The notes under the pieces: model-generated | What the model was told of the DNA's origin: nothing | Seen by the model: the letters and a program-made list of their open reading frames with translations, nothing else | The model's database searches: none | In this document: piece after piece, positions 1-9,603 of the stretch | How positions within the stretch are numbered: position 1 is the first letter of the stretch | Layout of the letters: each line of letters starts with the position of its first letter | Source: Mycolicibacterium arabiense | Lineage (GTDB): Bacteria; Actinomycetota; Actinomycetes; Mycobacteriales; Mycobacteriaceae | Assembly: GCF_010731815.2 (NCBI RefSeq) | Contig: NZ_AP022593.1 | Location: 3,968,001-4,032,000, forward strand | Direction of reading: 5' to 3' | DNA: 64,000 nucleotides | Program-made: the position numbers and the translations under genes

Positions 1-1
1 C

Positions 2-91
2 GTCACCGGCATCGTCATCGCCGTCGTGGGGGCCATCGCCTTCCTGGTCATCGCCGTGTTCCTGGTGATGTACCTCGTCGGCAAGTACTGA
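2..91 (+). CDS. C-terminal end of a membrane protein (5' truncated)
   Basis: Only the last 29 codons lie in the window, ending in TGA. They encode a continuous hydrophobic segment rich in Val, Ile, Ala and Leu, followed by a short Leu-Val-Gly-Lys-Tyr tail, so the protein finishes with a transmembrane helix and almost no cytoplasmic extension. The rest of the gene is outside the window, so the family cannot be named. It converges on the RCK gene that follows on the opposite strand, with 9 bases between the two stop codons. Confidence 0.6.
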   Translation, partial: VTGIVIAVVGAIAFLVIAVFLVMYLVGKY

Positions 92-100
92 CGCCGACCG

Positions 101-769
101 CTACGACGGCTCGGCGCTGTGGATCGCCTCCTGAATCGACCGCTGCACCGAGTGGTCGGAGATGAACAGCATCTCGTCGCCCGCTTCGAGCACGTGCTCG
201 GGCTGCGGCAGGATCACCTCACCCGCACGGACCACCGTCACCAGGGCCGTATTGCCGGGTAGCGCCAGGTCGGCCACCCGCTGACCGACCAGGGGATTGG
301 TCGAGGGCAGCGTCATCTTGGCCAGATCGGCTCGGCCCTCGCGCAGTCCCATCAACCGGATCAGATGGCCTACGTCGATCGCGCCCTCGATGCCCGCGAC
401 CAGGGCGCCCGGCGTGGACACCGCCACGTCGATGCCCCAGGCCTGGCTGAACAGCCACTCGTTGCGGACCTCGTTGATCCGGGCCACCACCCGCGGTACC
501 CCGAACTCCGTCTTCGCGAGGAGACCCACCACGAGATTGGCCTTGTCGTCACCGGTGGCCGCGATCAACACGTCGCACGTCTGAGCACCCGCCTCCTGAA
601 GGGCAGTCAGCTCGCAGGCGTCGGCGTTGAGCCAGTCCGCGCCGGGCACGGTCGCGGGTTCGAACCGCCGTCGCTCGCGCTCGATCAACAGCACCTTGTG
701 GCCGTACTCGAGCAATTCGCGCGCGACGGAGCGGCCGACGTTGCCTGCGCCGGCGATCCCGATTCGCAT
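101..769 (-). CDS. TrkA/RCK-type NAD-binding potassium uptake regulator, CeoC-like
   Basis: Predicted cytoplasmic regulatory subunit for potassium channels or transporters: an N-terminal Rossmann RCK domain that binds NAD(H) or nucleotides, then a C-terminal RCK_C domain. The 222-residue protein starts with a beta strand and the dinucleotide motif GAGNVG (residues 7-12), an acidic residue at the end of strand 2 and the ATGDDK segment typical of the family, and closes with an RCK_C-like region from about residue 145. I chose the ATG at 769 because GGAG lies about 6 bases upstream and the Rossmann strand begins at once; the open frame extends much further 5' but that part is antisense to the antiporter gene. 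It resembles CeoC of mycobacteria, but the usual neighbour CeoB is not visible here. It is divergent from the antiporter gene at 911. Confidence 0.82.
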   Translation of the reverse strand: MRIGIAGAGNVGRSVARELLEYGHKVLLIERERRRFEPATVPGADWLNADACELTALQEAGAQTCDVLIAATGDDKANLVVGLLAKTEFGVPRVVARINEVRNEWLFSQAWGIDVAVSTPGALVAGIEGAIDVGHLIRLMGLREGRADLAKMTLPSTNPLVGQRVADLALPGNTALVTVVRAGEVILPQPEHVLEAGDEMLFISDHSVQRSIQEAIHSAEPS

Positions 770-910
770 CTTGCGCTCCGCCACACGCTCATCTTCCCGC
801 ATCGGGGCCCGCCGTGAGTCCGCACTGGCGCGGACGACGACCACGCCCGACGGCCGTCGTGCTGATTTACTGACACCCTCGAACGCCACCACGTCTAGCG
901 GGGATGCCAC

Positions 911-2407
911 TTGACCTTGCAGCAGCTGTATCTGGCGCTGTTGATCGGCGGCCTGGTGCTGCTGGCCAGCATCGTCGGAACGCGCGTCGCGACGCGCGTC
1001 GGCTTCCCCAGCCTGCTGTTCTTCCTGCTCGTCGGCGTCGCAGTCGGTGAGGACGGCCTCGGCCTGGACTTCGACGACGTCGAACTCGCCCGCAACGTCT
1101 GCACGGCAGGCCTTGCGGTGATCCTCGTCGAGGGCGGCCTGACCACCCGCTTCTCCGACATCCGCAAGGTGCTGGCACCCGCAGGCGCGCTGGCCACCGT
1201 CGGCATCCTCGCCAGCACGGTCATCACCGCCGTCGGGGCGCACTTCCTGCTGGGCTTGGACTGGCAACTGGCGCTGCTCGTCGGTGCGATCGTCTCCTCG
1301 ACCGACGCCGCCGCCGTGTTCTCCGTGCTGCGCGTGCTGCCGCTGCCGCGCCGAGTGGCCGGCCTGCTCGAGGCGGAGTCCGGCTTCAACGACGCGCCCG
1401 CGGTGATCCTCGTGCTGATGTTCAGCGTGGTGCCGTTCGTGTTCGACCCCGAGGGCCTGATCTCCCACGTGGTCTACGAGCTGGCCGCGGGTGCCGCCAT
1501 CGGACTGGGGTTCGGCTTCCTGGGCGCCGCGACGCTGCGCCGGATAGCGTTGCCCGCATCCGGGCTCTATCCGATCGCGACGTTCGGCCTGGGGCTCGTC
1601 GCGTTCGCCGCCGCAGGCACCGTGCACGCCAGCGGATTCCTCGCCGCCTACCTGGCCGCAGTCGTACTCGCGAACTCCGGTCTGCCACACCGATCGGCCA
1701 CCCGATCCTTCGCCGAGGGGTTCGGCTGGCTGGCGCAGATCGGGCTGTTCGTACTCCTCGGGTTACTCGTCGACCCGAGCGAACTGGCGCCCGACGTCGT
1801 CCCGGCGATCGTCATCGGCCTCGTCCTGCTGCTGGTCGCCCGGCCGCTGTCGGTCGTCGTCTCGCTGATCGGCTTCCGATTGCCGTGGCGCGAGCAGGCC
1901 TTCCTGTCGTGGGCCGGGCTGCGCGGCGCGGTGCCCATCGTGCTCGCCACGTTCCCGATCGTCGCGGGCGTCCCCGACAGCGCCCGGCTGCTCAACATCG
2001 TGTTCATCCTGGTGGTCGTCTTCACCCTCGTGCAGGGCCCGAGCCTGCGGCCCCTCGCGCGTCTCCTCGGCCTCATCACTCCAGAATCGACCCGCGAGAT
2101 TCAGGTCGAAGCCGCGCCCCTGGACGTGCTCGACGCCGAACTGCTCACCATGACCGTGCAGCCGGAGTCGCGTCTGCACAGCGTGACGATCCTCGAACTG
2201 CGACTGCCCGACCCGGCCGTCATCACCTTGATCATCCGCGACGGCCACACCTTCGTGCCGCTGCCCGACACCCGCATCGAGGTGGGCGACGAACTGCTGA
2301 TCGTCACCACCAGCGCGACCCGTCCCGCCGCCGAATCGCGCCTGCGCGCGGTCAGCCGCCGCGGCAAGCTGGCGTACTGGTTCGACGAGTACGGCGACGC
2401 GGACTGA
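911..2407 (+). CDS. Potassium/proton antiporter (NhaP2/CvrA-like, CPA1 family with RCK_C domain)
   Basis: Integral membrane monovalent cation:proton antiporter of 498 residues. About twelve hydrophobic segments span residues 5-395, including a conserved-looking acidic stretch around SSTDAAAVFSVL and LEAESGFNDAPA, typical of Na+/H+ exchanger domains, where the Asp residues carry the ion. A soluble RCK_C (TrkA_C) domain occupies roughly residues 400-485, matching the NhaP2/CvrA architecture that exports K+ in exchange for H+. The start is a TTG at 911; no better in-frame ATG precedes the first helix. The divergent RCK protein at 101-769 shares the 141-base intergenic region and could be a functional partner, but this is inference from position only. 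Confidence 0.85.
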   Translation: MTLQQLYLALLIGGLVLLASIVGTRVATRVGFPSLLFFLLVGVAVGEDGLGLDFDDVELARNVCTAGLAVILVEGGLTTRFSDIRKVLAPAGALATVGILASTVITAVGAHFLLGLDWQLALLVGAIVSSTDAAAVFSVLRVLPLPRRVAGLLEAESGFNDAPAVILVLMFSVVPFVFDPEGLISHVVYELAAGAAIGLGFGFLGAATLRRIALPASGLYPIATFGLGLVAFAAAGTVHASGFLAAYLAAVVLANSGLPHRSATRSFAEGFGWLAQIGLFVLLGLLVDPSELAPDVVPAIVIGLVLLLVARPLSVVVSLIGFRLPWREQAFLSWAGLRGAVPIVLATFPIVAGVPDSARLLNIVFILVVVFTLVQGPSLRPLARLLGLITPESTREIQVEAAPLDVLDAELLTMTVQPESRLHSVTILELRLPDPAVITLIIRDGHTFVPLPDTRIEVGDELLIVTTSATRPAAESRLRAVSRRGKLAYWFDEYGDAD

Positions 2408-2411
2408 GCCG

Positions 2412-4070
2412 CTAGGCCGCGCCGTCCCCGGAATCCGAGCCCGAGTCGTCGGAGTCCGATTTCCCAGCTGCCTCCGTGTCGGGAGCGTCCGGAGCCGGAT
2501 CGTCGTCCGTGGAACGCGGTGCCTCGGCATCCGGGGTCGTGGTGTCCGCAGCGGGCTCGGCCAGAGTCTCCGGCTCCTGCGTCGTGTGCGACCCCCACGT
2601 CGACGTCTTGTCCCGGGACTTCCGCGGTGCCTCCGGTTCGGGATCGTCGTTCGAGGCCTCCCGAGGTGCCTGCACCGGTGCGACGGCTTCCGGCTCGACC
2701 GCTCGCCGGGTGTCGGACGCGGCGACGACGCGCTCTGCCGTGGGCGCGGGCGCGGGCGCAGGCGCAGCGGGTGGCGGGACGAACCGCGTGACGGTGGCGA
2801 CGACGCGTGTGACGACGTCAGCGACGACGCGCACGATCGCCGACACGGCGGCGGTCAGGGCCTCGCGCAGCAAGGTGGGCACCGACGGAACCGGCTCGGC
2901 AACCGTGCCTGCACCCGCGTCGCCGAGCACCGCACGGGTCACCATCGCGATCGCCGCGGGGGAGCCGCCCACCGCCTGCCGGATGACGTCGACCGCGAGC
3001 TTGGCCGTCCAGTCGGAGCGGAAGATGCCGAACGTGTCCTCGGGATCGGTACTGCCCGTGAGCTTGTCGCGCATCGTGTAGACGAACATCGGGCCGGTGA
3101 AGTCCACCGTCCGCCACGTCGAGATCAGATCGGCGATGAACGCGGCCTGAGTCGCCTCGTCCTGCAGGGCCGTGGGCACGCCGTACTCGCTGGCCCAGAT
3201 CTTCTTGCCCGCGTCGCCGTAGTCGATCATCAACTGGCGGATGCGCAAGCCCTGGTTCAGGGGCGCATCGACCCACGGGCCGCCCTCGGAGAACTTCAGT
3301 CCGTGCTGATACGGGTGATACGACAGCGCGTCGAAGTAGGGCTTCGCGCCCGCGGCGTACATCCGCTGCACGAACGTGACGGGGTCGACGGAGTACGAGG
3401 TGTCCACGGCTGCCGCGAGGACGCCGCCCACCACGATGGCGTTGCGATCGGCGGCCTTGATCGCGGGATACGCGGCCCGCAGCAGCGCCGTGTAACCGAC
3501 CGGGTCCGGATACGGCTTGTAGAACGACAACATGTTGGGCTCGTTCCAGATCTCGTAAGCCGAGATCTTGCCGCGATAACGCGTCGCGACGGCCCGCGCG
3601 TACTGGGCGAACGCCGTCGCAGAGGCCGGCCGGCCACTCAGTTCCGGCGTGCCGGGAGCGGCCGCCCAGGCCGGCGGCTGACCGAGGATGCCGAGCACGC
3701 CGATCCCTCGGGCGGCCGCGGCGTTGATGACGCGATCGGCCTTCGACCAGTCGTAACCCCCGAATCGCGTCGGCTGCACGGCCACCCAGGGAACGTCGAT
3801 CCGGAGGCTGGTCACGCCGATCGACACCATGAGGTCCAGTTGCCGGTTGAGGTCGGCGTCGGACAGGAAGCCGAGCATCGGATCGGCCAGTCCGACGGTG
3901 ACGTTGGTCGGGACGATGGCCGCGGTGTTCACCACGGCAACGGACGCGATCCGCGCGGGCTGCCGGCCCGTGGCCTGCAAACTGGCCCCGGCGCACGCGA
4001 CGGCCAGGCACGCCACGACCGTCAGCGTCTTGAGCAGCCCTGACCGCCTCAGCGGTGTCGACACCTTCAC
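2412..4070 (-). CDS. Exported cellulase-family glycoside hydrolase with disordered acidic C-terminus
   Basis: Secreted glycosidase-like protein of 552 residues. A basic N-terminus and hydrophobic segment (about residues 12-33) form a signal peptide. A (beta/alpha)8-type domain spans about 55-375 and carries EIWNEPN, with the putative acid/base Glu at 177, and WASEYGVP, with the putative nucleophile Glu at 295, the clan GH-A signature seen in GH5/GH39 enzymes. From about residue 380 the sequence becomes low complexity, rich in Ala, Pro, Val, then Glu, Asp and Ser, and probably acts as a flexible surface tail. The GTG start is supported by GGAAGGGG a few bases upstream. The substrate is not deducible; mycobacterial members are often called cellulase without biochemical proof. 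It ends 4 bases from the antiporter stop codon, tail to tail. Confidence 0.8.
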   Translation of the reverse strand: MKVSTPLRRSGLLKTLTVVACLAVACAGASLQATGRQPARIASVAVVNTAAIVPTNVTVGLADPMLGFLSDADLNRQLDLMVSIGVTSLRIDVPWVAVQPTRFGGYDWSKADRVINAAAARGIGVLGILGQPPAWAAAPGTPELSGRPASATAFAQYARAVATRYRGKISAYEIWNEPNMLSFYKPYPDPVGYTALLRAAYPAIKAADRNAIVVGGVLAAAVDTSYSVDPVTFVQRMYAAGAKPYFDALSYHPYQHGLKFSEGGPWVDAPLNQGLRIRQLMIDYGDAGKKIWASEYGVPTALQDEATQAAFIADLISTWRTVDFTGPMFVYTMRDKLTGSTDPEDTFGIFRSDWTAKLAVDVIRQAVGGSPAAIAMVTRAVLGDAGAGTVAEPVPSVPTLLREALTAAVSAIVRVVADVVTRVVATVTRFVPPPAAPAPAPAPTAERVVAASDTRRAVEPEAVAPVQAPREASNDDPEPEAPRKSRDKTSTWGSHTTQEPETLAEPAADTTTPDAEAPRSTDDDPAPDAPDTEAAGKSDSDDSGSDSGDGAA

Positions 4071-4184
4071 GAAATCCCCTTCCGGCGAGCGAACGCCCTT
4101 AAATTAACGCCTGAGAAAGATCAATGGAAATGAACCGGAGAATCAGGCACGTGTCAGCACGTCCGCGCTGGGTAATACGGATGC

Positions 4185-4403
4185 ATGGCAACGACGACCG
4201 CGGAGCACATACCGCCTGCGGAGGTCGCCACCGGTGACGTGATCGCCGACGAACTCGGCGCGCGCTGGTTGGTGGTGACGAGCATCCGCTTCGTGTCGAA
4301 CGCCGACGGCGGGGTGTACTGCTTCTTCGGCACGGGTCCCGACGACAGGGCGACGTTCGACGCACACGAAACGGTCACCCGCCGCTCCAGGGCGAACGCC
4401 TGA
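4185..4403 (+). CDS. Small hypothetical protein (72 aa)
   Basis: I do not recognise this family. The 72-residue protein has no signal peptide or membrane segment and consists of alternating short hydrophobic strands ([26 protein letters not shown]) consistent with a small all-beta fold. It has a single Cys. A second ATG lies 4 bases upstream in another frame. It precedes the phosphoglucomutase/phosphorylase pair by 37 bases on the same strand and could share its transcript, but there is no functional evidence. Codon usage matches the neighbours, which supports it being real. Confidence 0.55.
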   Translation: MATTTAEHIPPAEVATGDVIADELGARWLVVTSIRFVSNADGGVYCFFGTGPDDRATFDAHETVTRRSRANA

Positions 4404-4440
4404 CCCTCTAAAGATCAGCCGAAGTGGGTATAGGCCCATC

Positions 4441-5187
4441 ATGCTGGGTCTTCCCGAGGGAGTACACGCGTGTCTGTTCGACCTGGACGGCGTGCTCACC
4501 GACACCGCCAGCGTCCATCGTCGGGCGTGGAAGACGATGTTCGACGAGTTCCTGCAGGCCCGCGCCGCCAATGGCGGCGACCCCTTCCGGCCGTTCGACG
4601 TCGGCGCGGACTACGGGAACTACGTCGACGGCAAGAAGCGCGAGGACGGCGTCCGATCATTCCTGGCCAGCCGCGGCATCACCCTGCCCGACGGCACACC
4701 CGACGATCCGCCCGACGCCGAGACCGTCTTCGGCCTCGGCAACCGCAAGAACGCCCTGTTCCAGGAAGTCCTGCACGGCGAGGGTGTCGAGGTCTTCGAG
4801 GGATCGCGGCGCTACATGCAGGCTGCGCACGCCGCAGGCCTGGCGATCGCCGTCGTGTCGTCGAGCGCCAACACCGCCGAGGTGCTCCGGATCACCGACC
4901 TCGCGCAGTACGTCGCGCAACGCGTCGACGCGATCACGATGCGTGAGGACGGCATCCCCGGCAAGCCCGCCCCCGACTCGTTCCTGCGTGGCGCGGAGCT
5001 TCTCGGCGTTCCCGCAGCCGAGGCCGCCGTCTACGAGGACGCGATCGCCGGTGTTCAGGCCGGCCGGGCCGGACACTTCGGGATCGTGATCGGCGTCGAC
5101 CGCGTTGGTCAGGCAGAAGCGTTGCGCGACAACGGCGCCGACGTCGTCGTCACCGATCTCGCCGAGCTGATGGACGCCACCGCGTGA
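4441..5187 (+). CDS. HAD-superfamily beta-phosphoglucomutase
   Basis: Predicted cytoplasmic HAD phosphatase/mutase interconverting beta-glucose 1-phosphate and glucose 6-phosphate. The 248-residue protein shows HAD motif I as [10 protein letters not shown] (nucleophile Asp14 and acid/base Asp16), motif II as [12 protein letters not shown], a Lys in GKPAPDSFL and motif IV as [11 protein letters not shown], with a helical cap domain between motifs I and II. It resembles the mycobacterial Rv3400-type protein. Its stop codon overlaps the GTG of the GH65 gene (GTGA), which strongly suggests that the phosphorylase makes beta-glucose 1-phosphate and this enzyme feeds it to glycolysis. Confidence 0.87.
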   Translation: MLGLPEGVHACLFDLDGVLTDTASVHRRAWKTMFDEFLQARAANGGDPFRPFDVGADYGNYVDGKKREDGVRSFLASRGITLPDGTPDDPPDAETVFGLGNRKNALFQEVLHGEGVEVFEGSRRYMQAAHAAGLAIAVVSSSANTAEVLRITDLAQYVAQRVDAITMREDGIPGKPAPDSFLRGAELLGVPAAEAAVYEDAIAGVQAGRAGHFGIVIGVDRVGQAEALRDNGADVVVTDLAELMDATA

Positions 5188-7529
5188 CCCGCCACGAGGC
5201 GTATCCGGTCGAACCGTGGCACGTCCGCGAGACCACGCTAGACCTCGACCACATCGACGAGTCCGAGTCGATCTTCGCGCTGTCGAACGGTCACGTCGGG
5301 TTGCGCGGCAACCTCGACGAGGGTGAGCCGCACGGACTTCCGGGCACCTACCTGAACTCGTTCTACGAGACGCGGCCGCTGCCGTATGCCGAGGCGGGCT
5401 TCGGCTACCCCGAGGACGGCCAGTCGCTGATCGACGTCACCAACGGCAAGATCCTGCGGTTGATCGTCGACGACGAACCGTTCGACGTGCGGTATGGGGA
5501 CCTGAGCGAGCACGAACGGGTGCTCGACCTCCGCGCGGGCACGTTGACCCGCAAGGCCTGCTGGCGCTCGCCCGCGGGGAAGGAAGTCCTGATCACGTCG
5601 ACGCGTCTGGTGTCGCTCACCCAGCGCAGCATCGCCGCCATCGAATACACCGTGGAAGCCGTCGACCAATTCACCCGCGTCACAGTGCAATCCGAGCTGG
5701 TCGCCAACGAGGACCAGCCGAAGGTGGCCGGCGACCCCCGCGTTTCCGCCGCTCTGCGCAAGCCGCTCAAGTCGGTGGGGTTCGAGATCGCGGACCGCGG
5801 AGCAGTTCTCATCCACCGCACCCGCTCCAGCGGGCTGACGATGGCCGCCGCCATGGACCACGTCGTCGAGGTGCCGGGCCGGGTCGAGGTCGACACCGAC
5901 GCGGGCGACGACTGGGCGCGGACCACCGTGATCTGCGGCCTGCGCCCCGGACAGAAGCTGCGGATCGTCAAGTTCCTGGCCTACGGGTGGTCGAGCCTGC
6001 GGTCGCGACCCGCACTGCGCGACCAGGTGGCAGGCGGCATCGCCGGTGCCCGGTACACCGGCTGGCAGGGACTGCTCGACGCGCAACGCAACTACCTCGA
6101 CGAGTTCTGGGACGGTGCCGACGTCGAGCTGGAGGGCGACCCCGAATCGCAACAGGCGTTGCGGTTCGGCATCTTTCACGTCCTGCAGGCCAGTGCCCGC
6201 GCCGAGCGCCGCGCCATCCCCGGCAAGGGACTGACCGGAACCGGCTACGACGGGCACGCCTTCTGGGACACCGAGGGATACGTGCTGCCGCTGCTCACCT
6301 ACACCGCGCCGGAGGCCGCGGCGGACGCGCTGAGATGGCGAGCCTCCACGCTCGACCTCGCCCGCGAGCGCGCCGCCGAGCTGGACCTCGAAGGCGCGAG
6401 CTTCCCGTGGCGGACCATCCGCGGGCAGGAGTGCTCGGCGTACTGGCCCGCAGGCACCGCAGGCTGGCACGTCAACGCCGACATCGCGATGGCGTTCGAC
6501 CGCTACCGCCTGGTGACCGGCGACGACTCGCTCGAGGCCGAGTGCGGTCTCGACGTGCTGATCGACACCGCGAGGCTGTGGATGTCGCTGGGCCACCGCG
6601 ACCGTCACGGGATCTGGCACCTCGCCGGGGTGACGGGGCCCGACGAGTACACCGCGGTCGTCCGCGACAACGTCTTCACCAACCTCATGGCAGCGCACAA
6701 CCTCCGCATCGCCGCCGAGGCGTGCCTGCGCCATCCCGTGCAGGCCAGCGACCGCGGCGTCACCACCGAGGAGACCGTTGCGTGGCGGGATGCCGCTGCG
6801 GCAGTGCACATCCCGTTCGACGAAGACCTGGGCGTGCACGAGCAGTGCGAGGGCTTCACGACACTGCGGGAGTGGAAGTTCGAAGAGAACACCGAGTATC
6901 CGCTGCTGCTGCACGAACCCTACGTTCGGCTGTACCCCGCGCAGGTGATCAAGCAGGCCGACCTGGTCCTCGCGATGCACTGGCAGGGACACGCGTTCAC
7001 GCCGGAGCAGAAGGCGAACAACGTCGACTACTACGAACGCCGGACCACCCGCGACTCGTCGCTGTCGGCGTGCACGCAGGCCGTGATGTGCGCCGAGGTC
7101 GGGCATCTGGAACTCGCACACGACTACGCCTACGAGGCAGCGCTGATCGATCTGCGCGACCTGCACCACAACACCCGCGACGGCCTGCACATGGCCTCAC
7201 TCGCAGGCGCGTGGACGGCGTGGGTCGCAGGATTCGGCGGGCTGCGTGACGACGAGGGTGTGCTGGCGTTCGCGCCCCAGCTGCCATCGGCCGTGACGCG
7301 CCTGCGATTCCGCCTGCGCTGGCGCAACTTTCGGCTGGTGGTCGACGTCACCGCCGACGAGGTGACCTACACGCTGCGGGACGGTCCCGACGGCTCGCTG
7401 ACGATCCGCCACGACGGCGAGGACCTCGAACTGACCACGCACGGGCCGACCACCGTCGAGCTGAAGGAGCGCAAGCCGCTGCTGGCACCGCCCCAGCAGC
7501 CACCGGGCCGGGAGCCGCTGCACCGCTAG
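5184..7529 (+). CDS. Glycoside hydrolase family 65 disaccharide phosphorylase (Rv3401-like)
   Basis: Predicted cytoplasmic GH65 phosphorylase, which splits an alpha-linked glucose disaccharide (maltose, trehalose, kojibiose or similar) with phosphate to give beta-glucose 1-phosphate. Its 781 residues follow the family plan: an N-terminal beta-sandwich (about 10-260), a helical linker, an (alpha/alpha)6 barrel (about 330-700) and a small C-terminal beta domain. The catalytic acid is probably Glu488 in VTGPDEY, and the barrel shows the family's [20 protein letters not shown] region. The GTG start overlaps the stop of the phosphoglucomutase gene. The disaccharide cannot be identified from sequence alone. 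Confidence 0.87.
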   Translation: MTRHEAYPVEPWHVRETTLDLDHIDESESIFALSNGHVGLRGNLDEGEPHGLPGTYLNSFYETRPLPYAEAGFGYPEDGQSLIDVTNGKILRLIVDDEPFDVRYGDLSEHERVLDLRAGTLTRKACWRSPAGKEVLITSTRLVSLTQRSIAAIEYTVEAVDQFTRVTVQSELVANEDQPKVAGDPRVSAALRKPLKSVGFEIADRGAVLIHRTRSSGLTMAAAMDHVVEVPGRVEVDTDAGDDWARTTVICGLRPGQKLRIVKFLAYGWSSLRSRPALRDQVAGGIAGARYTGWQGLLDAQRNYLDEFWDGADVELEGDPESQQALRFGIFHVLQASARAERRAIPGKGLTGTGYDGHAFWDTEGYVLPLLTYTAPEAAADALRWRASTLDLARERAAELDLEGASFPWRTIRGQECSAYWPAGTAGWHVNADIAMAFDRYRLVTGDDSLEAECGLDVLIDTARLWMSLGHRDRHGIWHLAGVTGPDEYTAVVRDNVFTNLMAAHNLRIAAEACLRHPVQASDRGVTTEETVAWRDAAAAVHIPFDEDLGVHEQCEGFTTLREWKFEENTEYPLLLHEPYVRLYPAQVIKQADLVLAMHWQGHAFTPEQKANNVDYYERRTTRDSSLSACTQAVMCAEVGHLELAHDYAYEAALIDLRDLHHNTRDGLHMASLAGAWTAWVAGFGGLRDDEGVLAFAPQLPSAVTRLRFRLRWRNFRLVVDVTADEVTYTLRDGPDGSLTIRHDGEDLELTTHGPTTVELKERKPLLAPPQQPPGREPLHR

Positions 7530-7533
7530 TCGA

Positions 7534-8562
7534 CTAGATGCTGAGCTGCCGGTAGCGCTGAAGGCGTCGGACCCCGATGGCGGACTGTTCGTCGCACGGC
7601 ACCAAGGCCAGTTCGAGCCTGCGCCGCACGTCGTCGACGTCGAGGTGCGTGCCGATCGCCACCAGGTTGTTGCCGCGCGACCTCGGCGGTGCGGTCATGA
7701 CGTGGATCGACGTCCCGACCACGTTGACGACGTAGTGCCGCACGCGGGCGCGGTACCGCACCCCGACCGTGCCCTTGAGCCGGTACACCCCGGCCGGCGG
7801 CTGCTCGAGCAGGTCGACCAGGGCGCCGGGGTCGACGCAGCCGTCGCCGATCACCGTCACCGAGTCGGCGTGCACGTGTTCGGGTTCGTCGGCGTGGGCT
7901 TGACCGCCATCGCCGTCGATCAGCAGTTCGCGGAACGACAGCTGGCCGGAGCCGTCGGTGTCGTCGCCGATGTCGTAGAGCAGTGCGGGGTCGACGCGGC
8001 CGGCGACTGCCCCCACGACGTGGACGTCCGGATTGCGTTCCCGCACACGGCCTTCGATGCGCGCGAGCGCAGCGTCGCGGGACTCCTCGGGCAGCTGGTC
8101 GAGCTTGTTGACCACGACGAGCGATGCGGCGCCGTACCGGGCAGGTGGCGCGTCGACCTTGTCGACGGTGTCGAAGTGGGTGGCGGCGTCGATGACGTCG
8201 ACCACCCCGCCAGGGCGGACGTGTTCGACACCGCTGAACCGGATGATGCGCGAGATGGCGATGGGGTCGGCCAGGCCGCTGGCCTCCACGATGATGGCGT
8301 CGAGACCCAGCTTGGGGTCGGCGAGTTTCGCCAGCGCCTCGTCGAGCCCGCCCTCGTCGGGCAGGCAGCAGATGCATCCGCCGGTGATCGAGGCGGGCTC
8401 GTCGACCTGCCCCGTCACCAGGCCCGCGTCGACGTTCAGCTCGCCGAAGTCGTTGATCACCACGCCGATTCGCGCTCCCGGCGCCCGCAGCACGTGATTG
8501 AGCAACGTCGTCTTGCCCGCGCCCAGGTAGCCGGTCAGCGCGATGACGGGGATTGCCTGCAC
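7534..8562 (-). CDS. COG0523/CobW-family GTP-binding metallochaperone
   Basis: Predicted G3E-family GTPase that loads or traffics a metal ion (zinc or cobalt in characterised relatives). In 342 residues it has an intact Walker A, GYLGAGKTTLL (residues 11-21), the metal-binding CICC motif at 63-66, a Walker B-like EASGLADP region, the guanine-specificity motif NKLDQ and a C-terminal CobW_C domain from about 240. A His/Asp/Glu-rich segment (about residues 215-235) probably adds metal ligands. Translation starts at a GTG. No Zur-like box is visible upstream, unlike the second COG0523 gene at 51,164-52,378, so the two paralogues probably serve different conditions. It converges with the phosphorylase gene. 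Confidence 0.85.
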   Translation of the reverse strand: MQAIPVIALTGYLGAGKTTLLNHVLRAPGARIGVVINDFGELNVDAGLVTGQVDEPASITGGCICCLPDEGGLDEALAKLADPKLGLDAIIVEASGLADPIAISRIIRFSGVEHVRPGGVVDVIDAATHFDTVDKVDAPPARYGAASLVVVNKLDQLPEESRDAALARIEGRVRERNPDVHVVGAVAGRVDPALLYDIGDDTDGSGQLSFRELLIDGDGGQAHADEPEHVHADSVTVIGDGCVDPGALVDLLEQPPAGVYRLKGTVGVRYRARVRHYVVNVVGTSIHVMTAPPRSRGNNLVAIGTHLDVDDVRRRLELALVPCDEQSAIGVRRLQRYRQLSI

Positions 8563-8575
8563 TACAGCGCCTCCA

Positions 8576-8965
8576 CTACGAAAGCCCCGCCGCGTCGTCG
8601 GGCACGTCGACCGCGTGCTGACGAAGCACCTCCAGGGGGACCACCTCGAGGGTCCGCTCTTGGGTGGACGCCAGCACCACCGGACACGCGTGGCCGTCGA
8701 GCTGGGCCCGCAGCCAGTTCGCCGCGGTCACGCACCAGCGGTCGCCCGGCGCCAGGCCGGGGAACGAGTACTGCGGCATGGGCGTGGTGAGGTCGTTGCC
8801 AATCGAGCGCTGGTGGGACAGGAACTCGGTCGTCACCACGCCGCAGATGGTGTGCAGGCCGACGTCCTGGGGCCCGGTGCTGCAGCACCCGTCGCGGTAG
8901 AAGCCGGTCATCGGCTCCGTGCCGCAGGGTTCCAATGGGCCACCCAGCACGTTGCGATCCGCCAT
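8576..8965 (-). CDS. DUF2237 family protein
   Basis: A 129-residue cytoplasmic protein matching the DUF2237 pattern: NVLGGPLEPC near the N-terminus, then TGFYRDGCC, DVGLHTIC and GDRWCVTAANWLRA. The conserved Cys residues (positions about 14, 27, 28 and 41) suggest metal or redox chemistry, but no function is established for the family. It lies 13 bases upstream of the COG0523 gene on the same strand and is probably cotranscribed with it; the combination of a Cys-rich protein with a metallochaperone is suggestive, not proof. Confidence 0.8.
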   Translation of the reverse strand: MADRNVLGGPLEPCGTEPMTGFYRDGCCSTGPQDVGLHTICGVVTTEFLSHQRSIGNDLTTPMPQYSFPGLAPGDRWCVTAANWLRAQLDGHACPVVLASTQERTLEVVPLEVLRQHAVDVPDDAAGLS

Positions 8966-9021
8966 GTCACTCAGTATCAGGGCAGGTGTCGCGGACCGGT
9001 GCCTCAGGTAGCGTCCGGTGG

Positions 9022-9603
9022 GTGGGGCCGAAGCGATACGCGGCGTTGTTGCGCGGCATCAACGTGGGCGGACGCAACAAGCTCGCGATGTCAGACCTGC
9101 GAACGGCATTCACCGACGACGGCTTCGAGCGGGTCGGTACCTACATTCAGTCCGGCAACGTCGTGTTCGAGACGACCGCGCCACAGCGGACGCTCGAGCA
9201 TCGCATCGAACGCATCCTCGACGAGCGCCTCCAGACCCCGCCCGTCGTCGTGGTGCGGTCCCACCGCCAGCTCCGCACGGTCGTGGAGCAGGCCCCGCCC
9301 GAGTTCCTGGCCCAGGCCGACACCCACCTGCGGGACTGCGTCTTCCTCAAGCACCCGCTGACGGCGAAGCGGACGATGGAGATCGTGCGGCTGCGCGACG
9401 GCGTCGACCAGGCCTGGCCGGGACCCGACGTCGTGTACTTCTCCCGGCTCGAGGCGCAGCGCACGAAGACCCTGATGAACAAGATCCTCGCCGCCCGCGA
9501 ATACCGGCTGATGACCATTCGCAACTGGGCCACGACCACCAAGGTTCTTGCCCTGCTCGACGGGATGGACGGGCCCGTCCCGCCGGTACGCTCGGGCGAG
9601 TGA
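9022..9603 (+). CDS. DUF1697 family protein
   Basis: A 193-residue protein with the DUF1697 signature: YAALLRGINVGGRNKLAMSDL at the N-terminus, then YIQSGNVVF and a C-terminal TIRNWATTTKVLAL. No biochemical role is known for the family. I chose the GTG at 9022 because homologues begin directly with the RYAALLRGIN strand; the longer open frame upstream overlaps the divergent DUF2237 promoter. The stop overlaps the GTG of the next gene (GTGA), so the two are translationally coupled. Confidence 0.8.
   Translation: MGPKRYAALLRGINVGGRNKLAMSDLRTAFTDDGFERVGTYIQSGNVVFETTAPQRTLEHRIERILDERLQTPPVVVVRSHRQLRTVVEQAPPEFLAQADTHLRDCVFLKHPLTAKRTMEIVRLRDGVDQAWPGPDVVYFSRLEAQRTKTLMNKILAAREYRLMTIRNWATTTKVLALLDGMDGPVPPVRSGE

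Noticed and set aside
770..1690. Long 5' extension of the RCK open frame
   Set aside because: It is antisense to the antiporter gene, gives Gln/Gly/Arg-rich sequence without domain, and the ATG at 769 has a Shine-Dalgarno and starts directly at the Rossmann strand.
5238..7190. 650-codon minus-strand open frame opposite the GH65 phosphorylase
   Set aside because: Shadow translation; GH65 motifs and catalytic Glu488 are on the plus strand.
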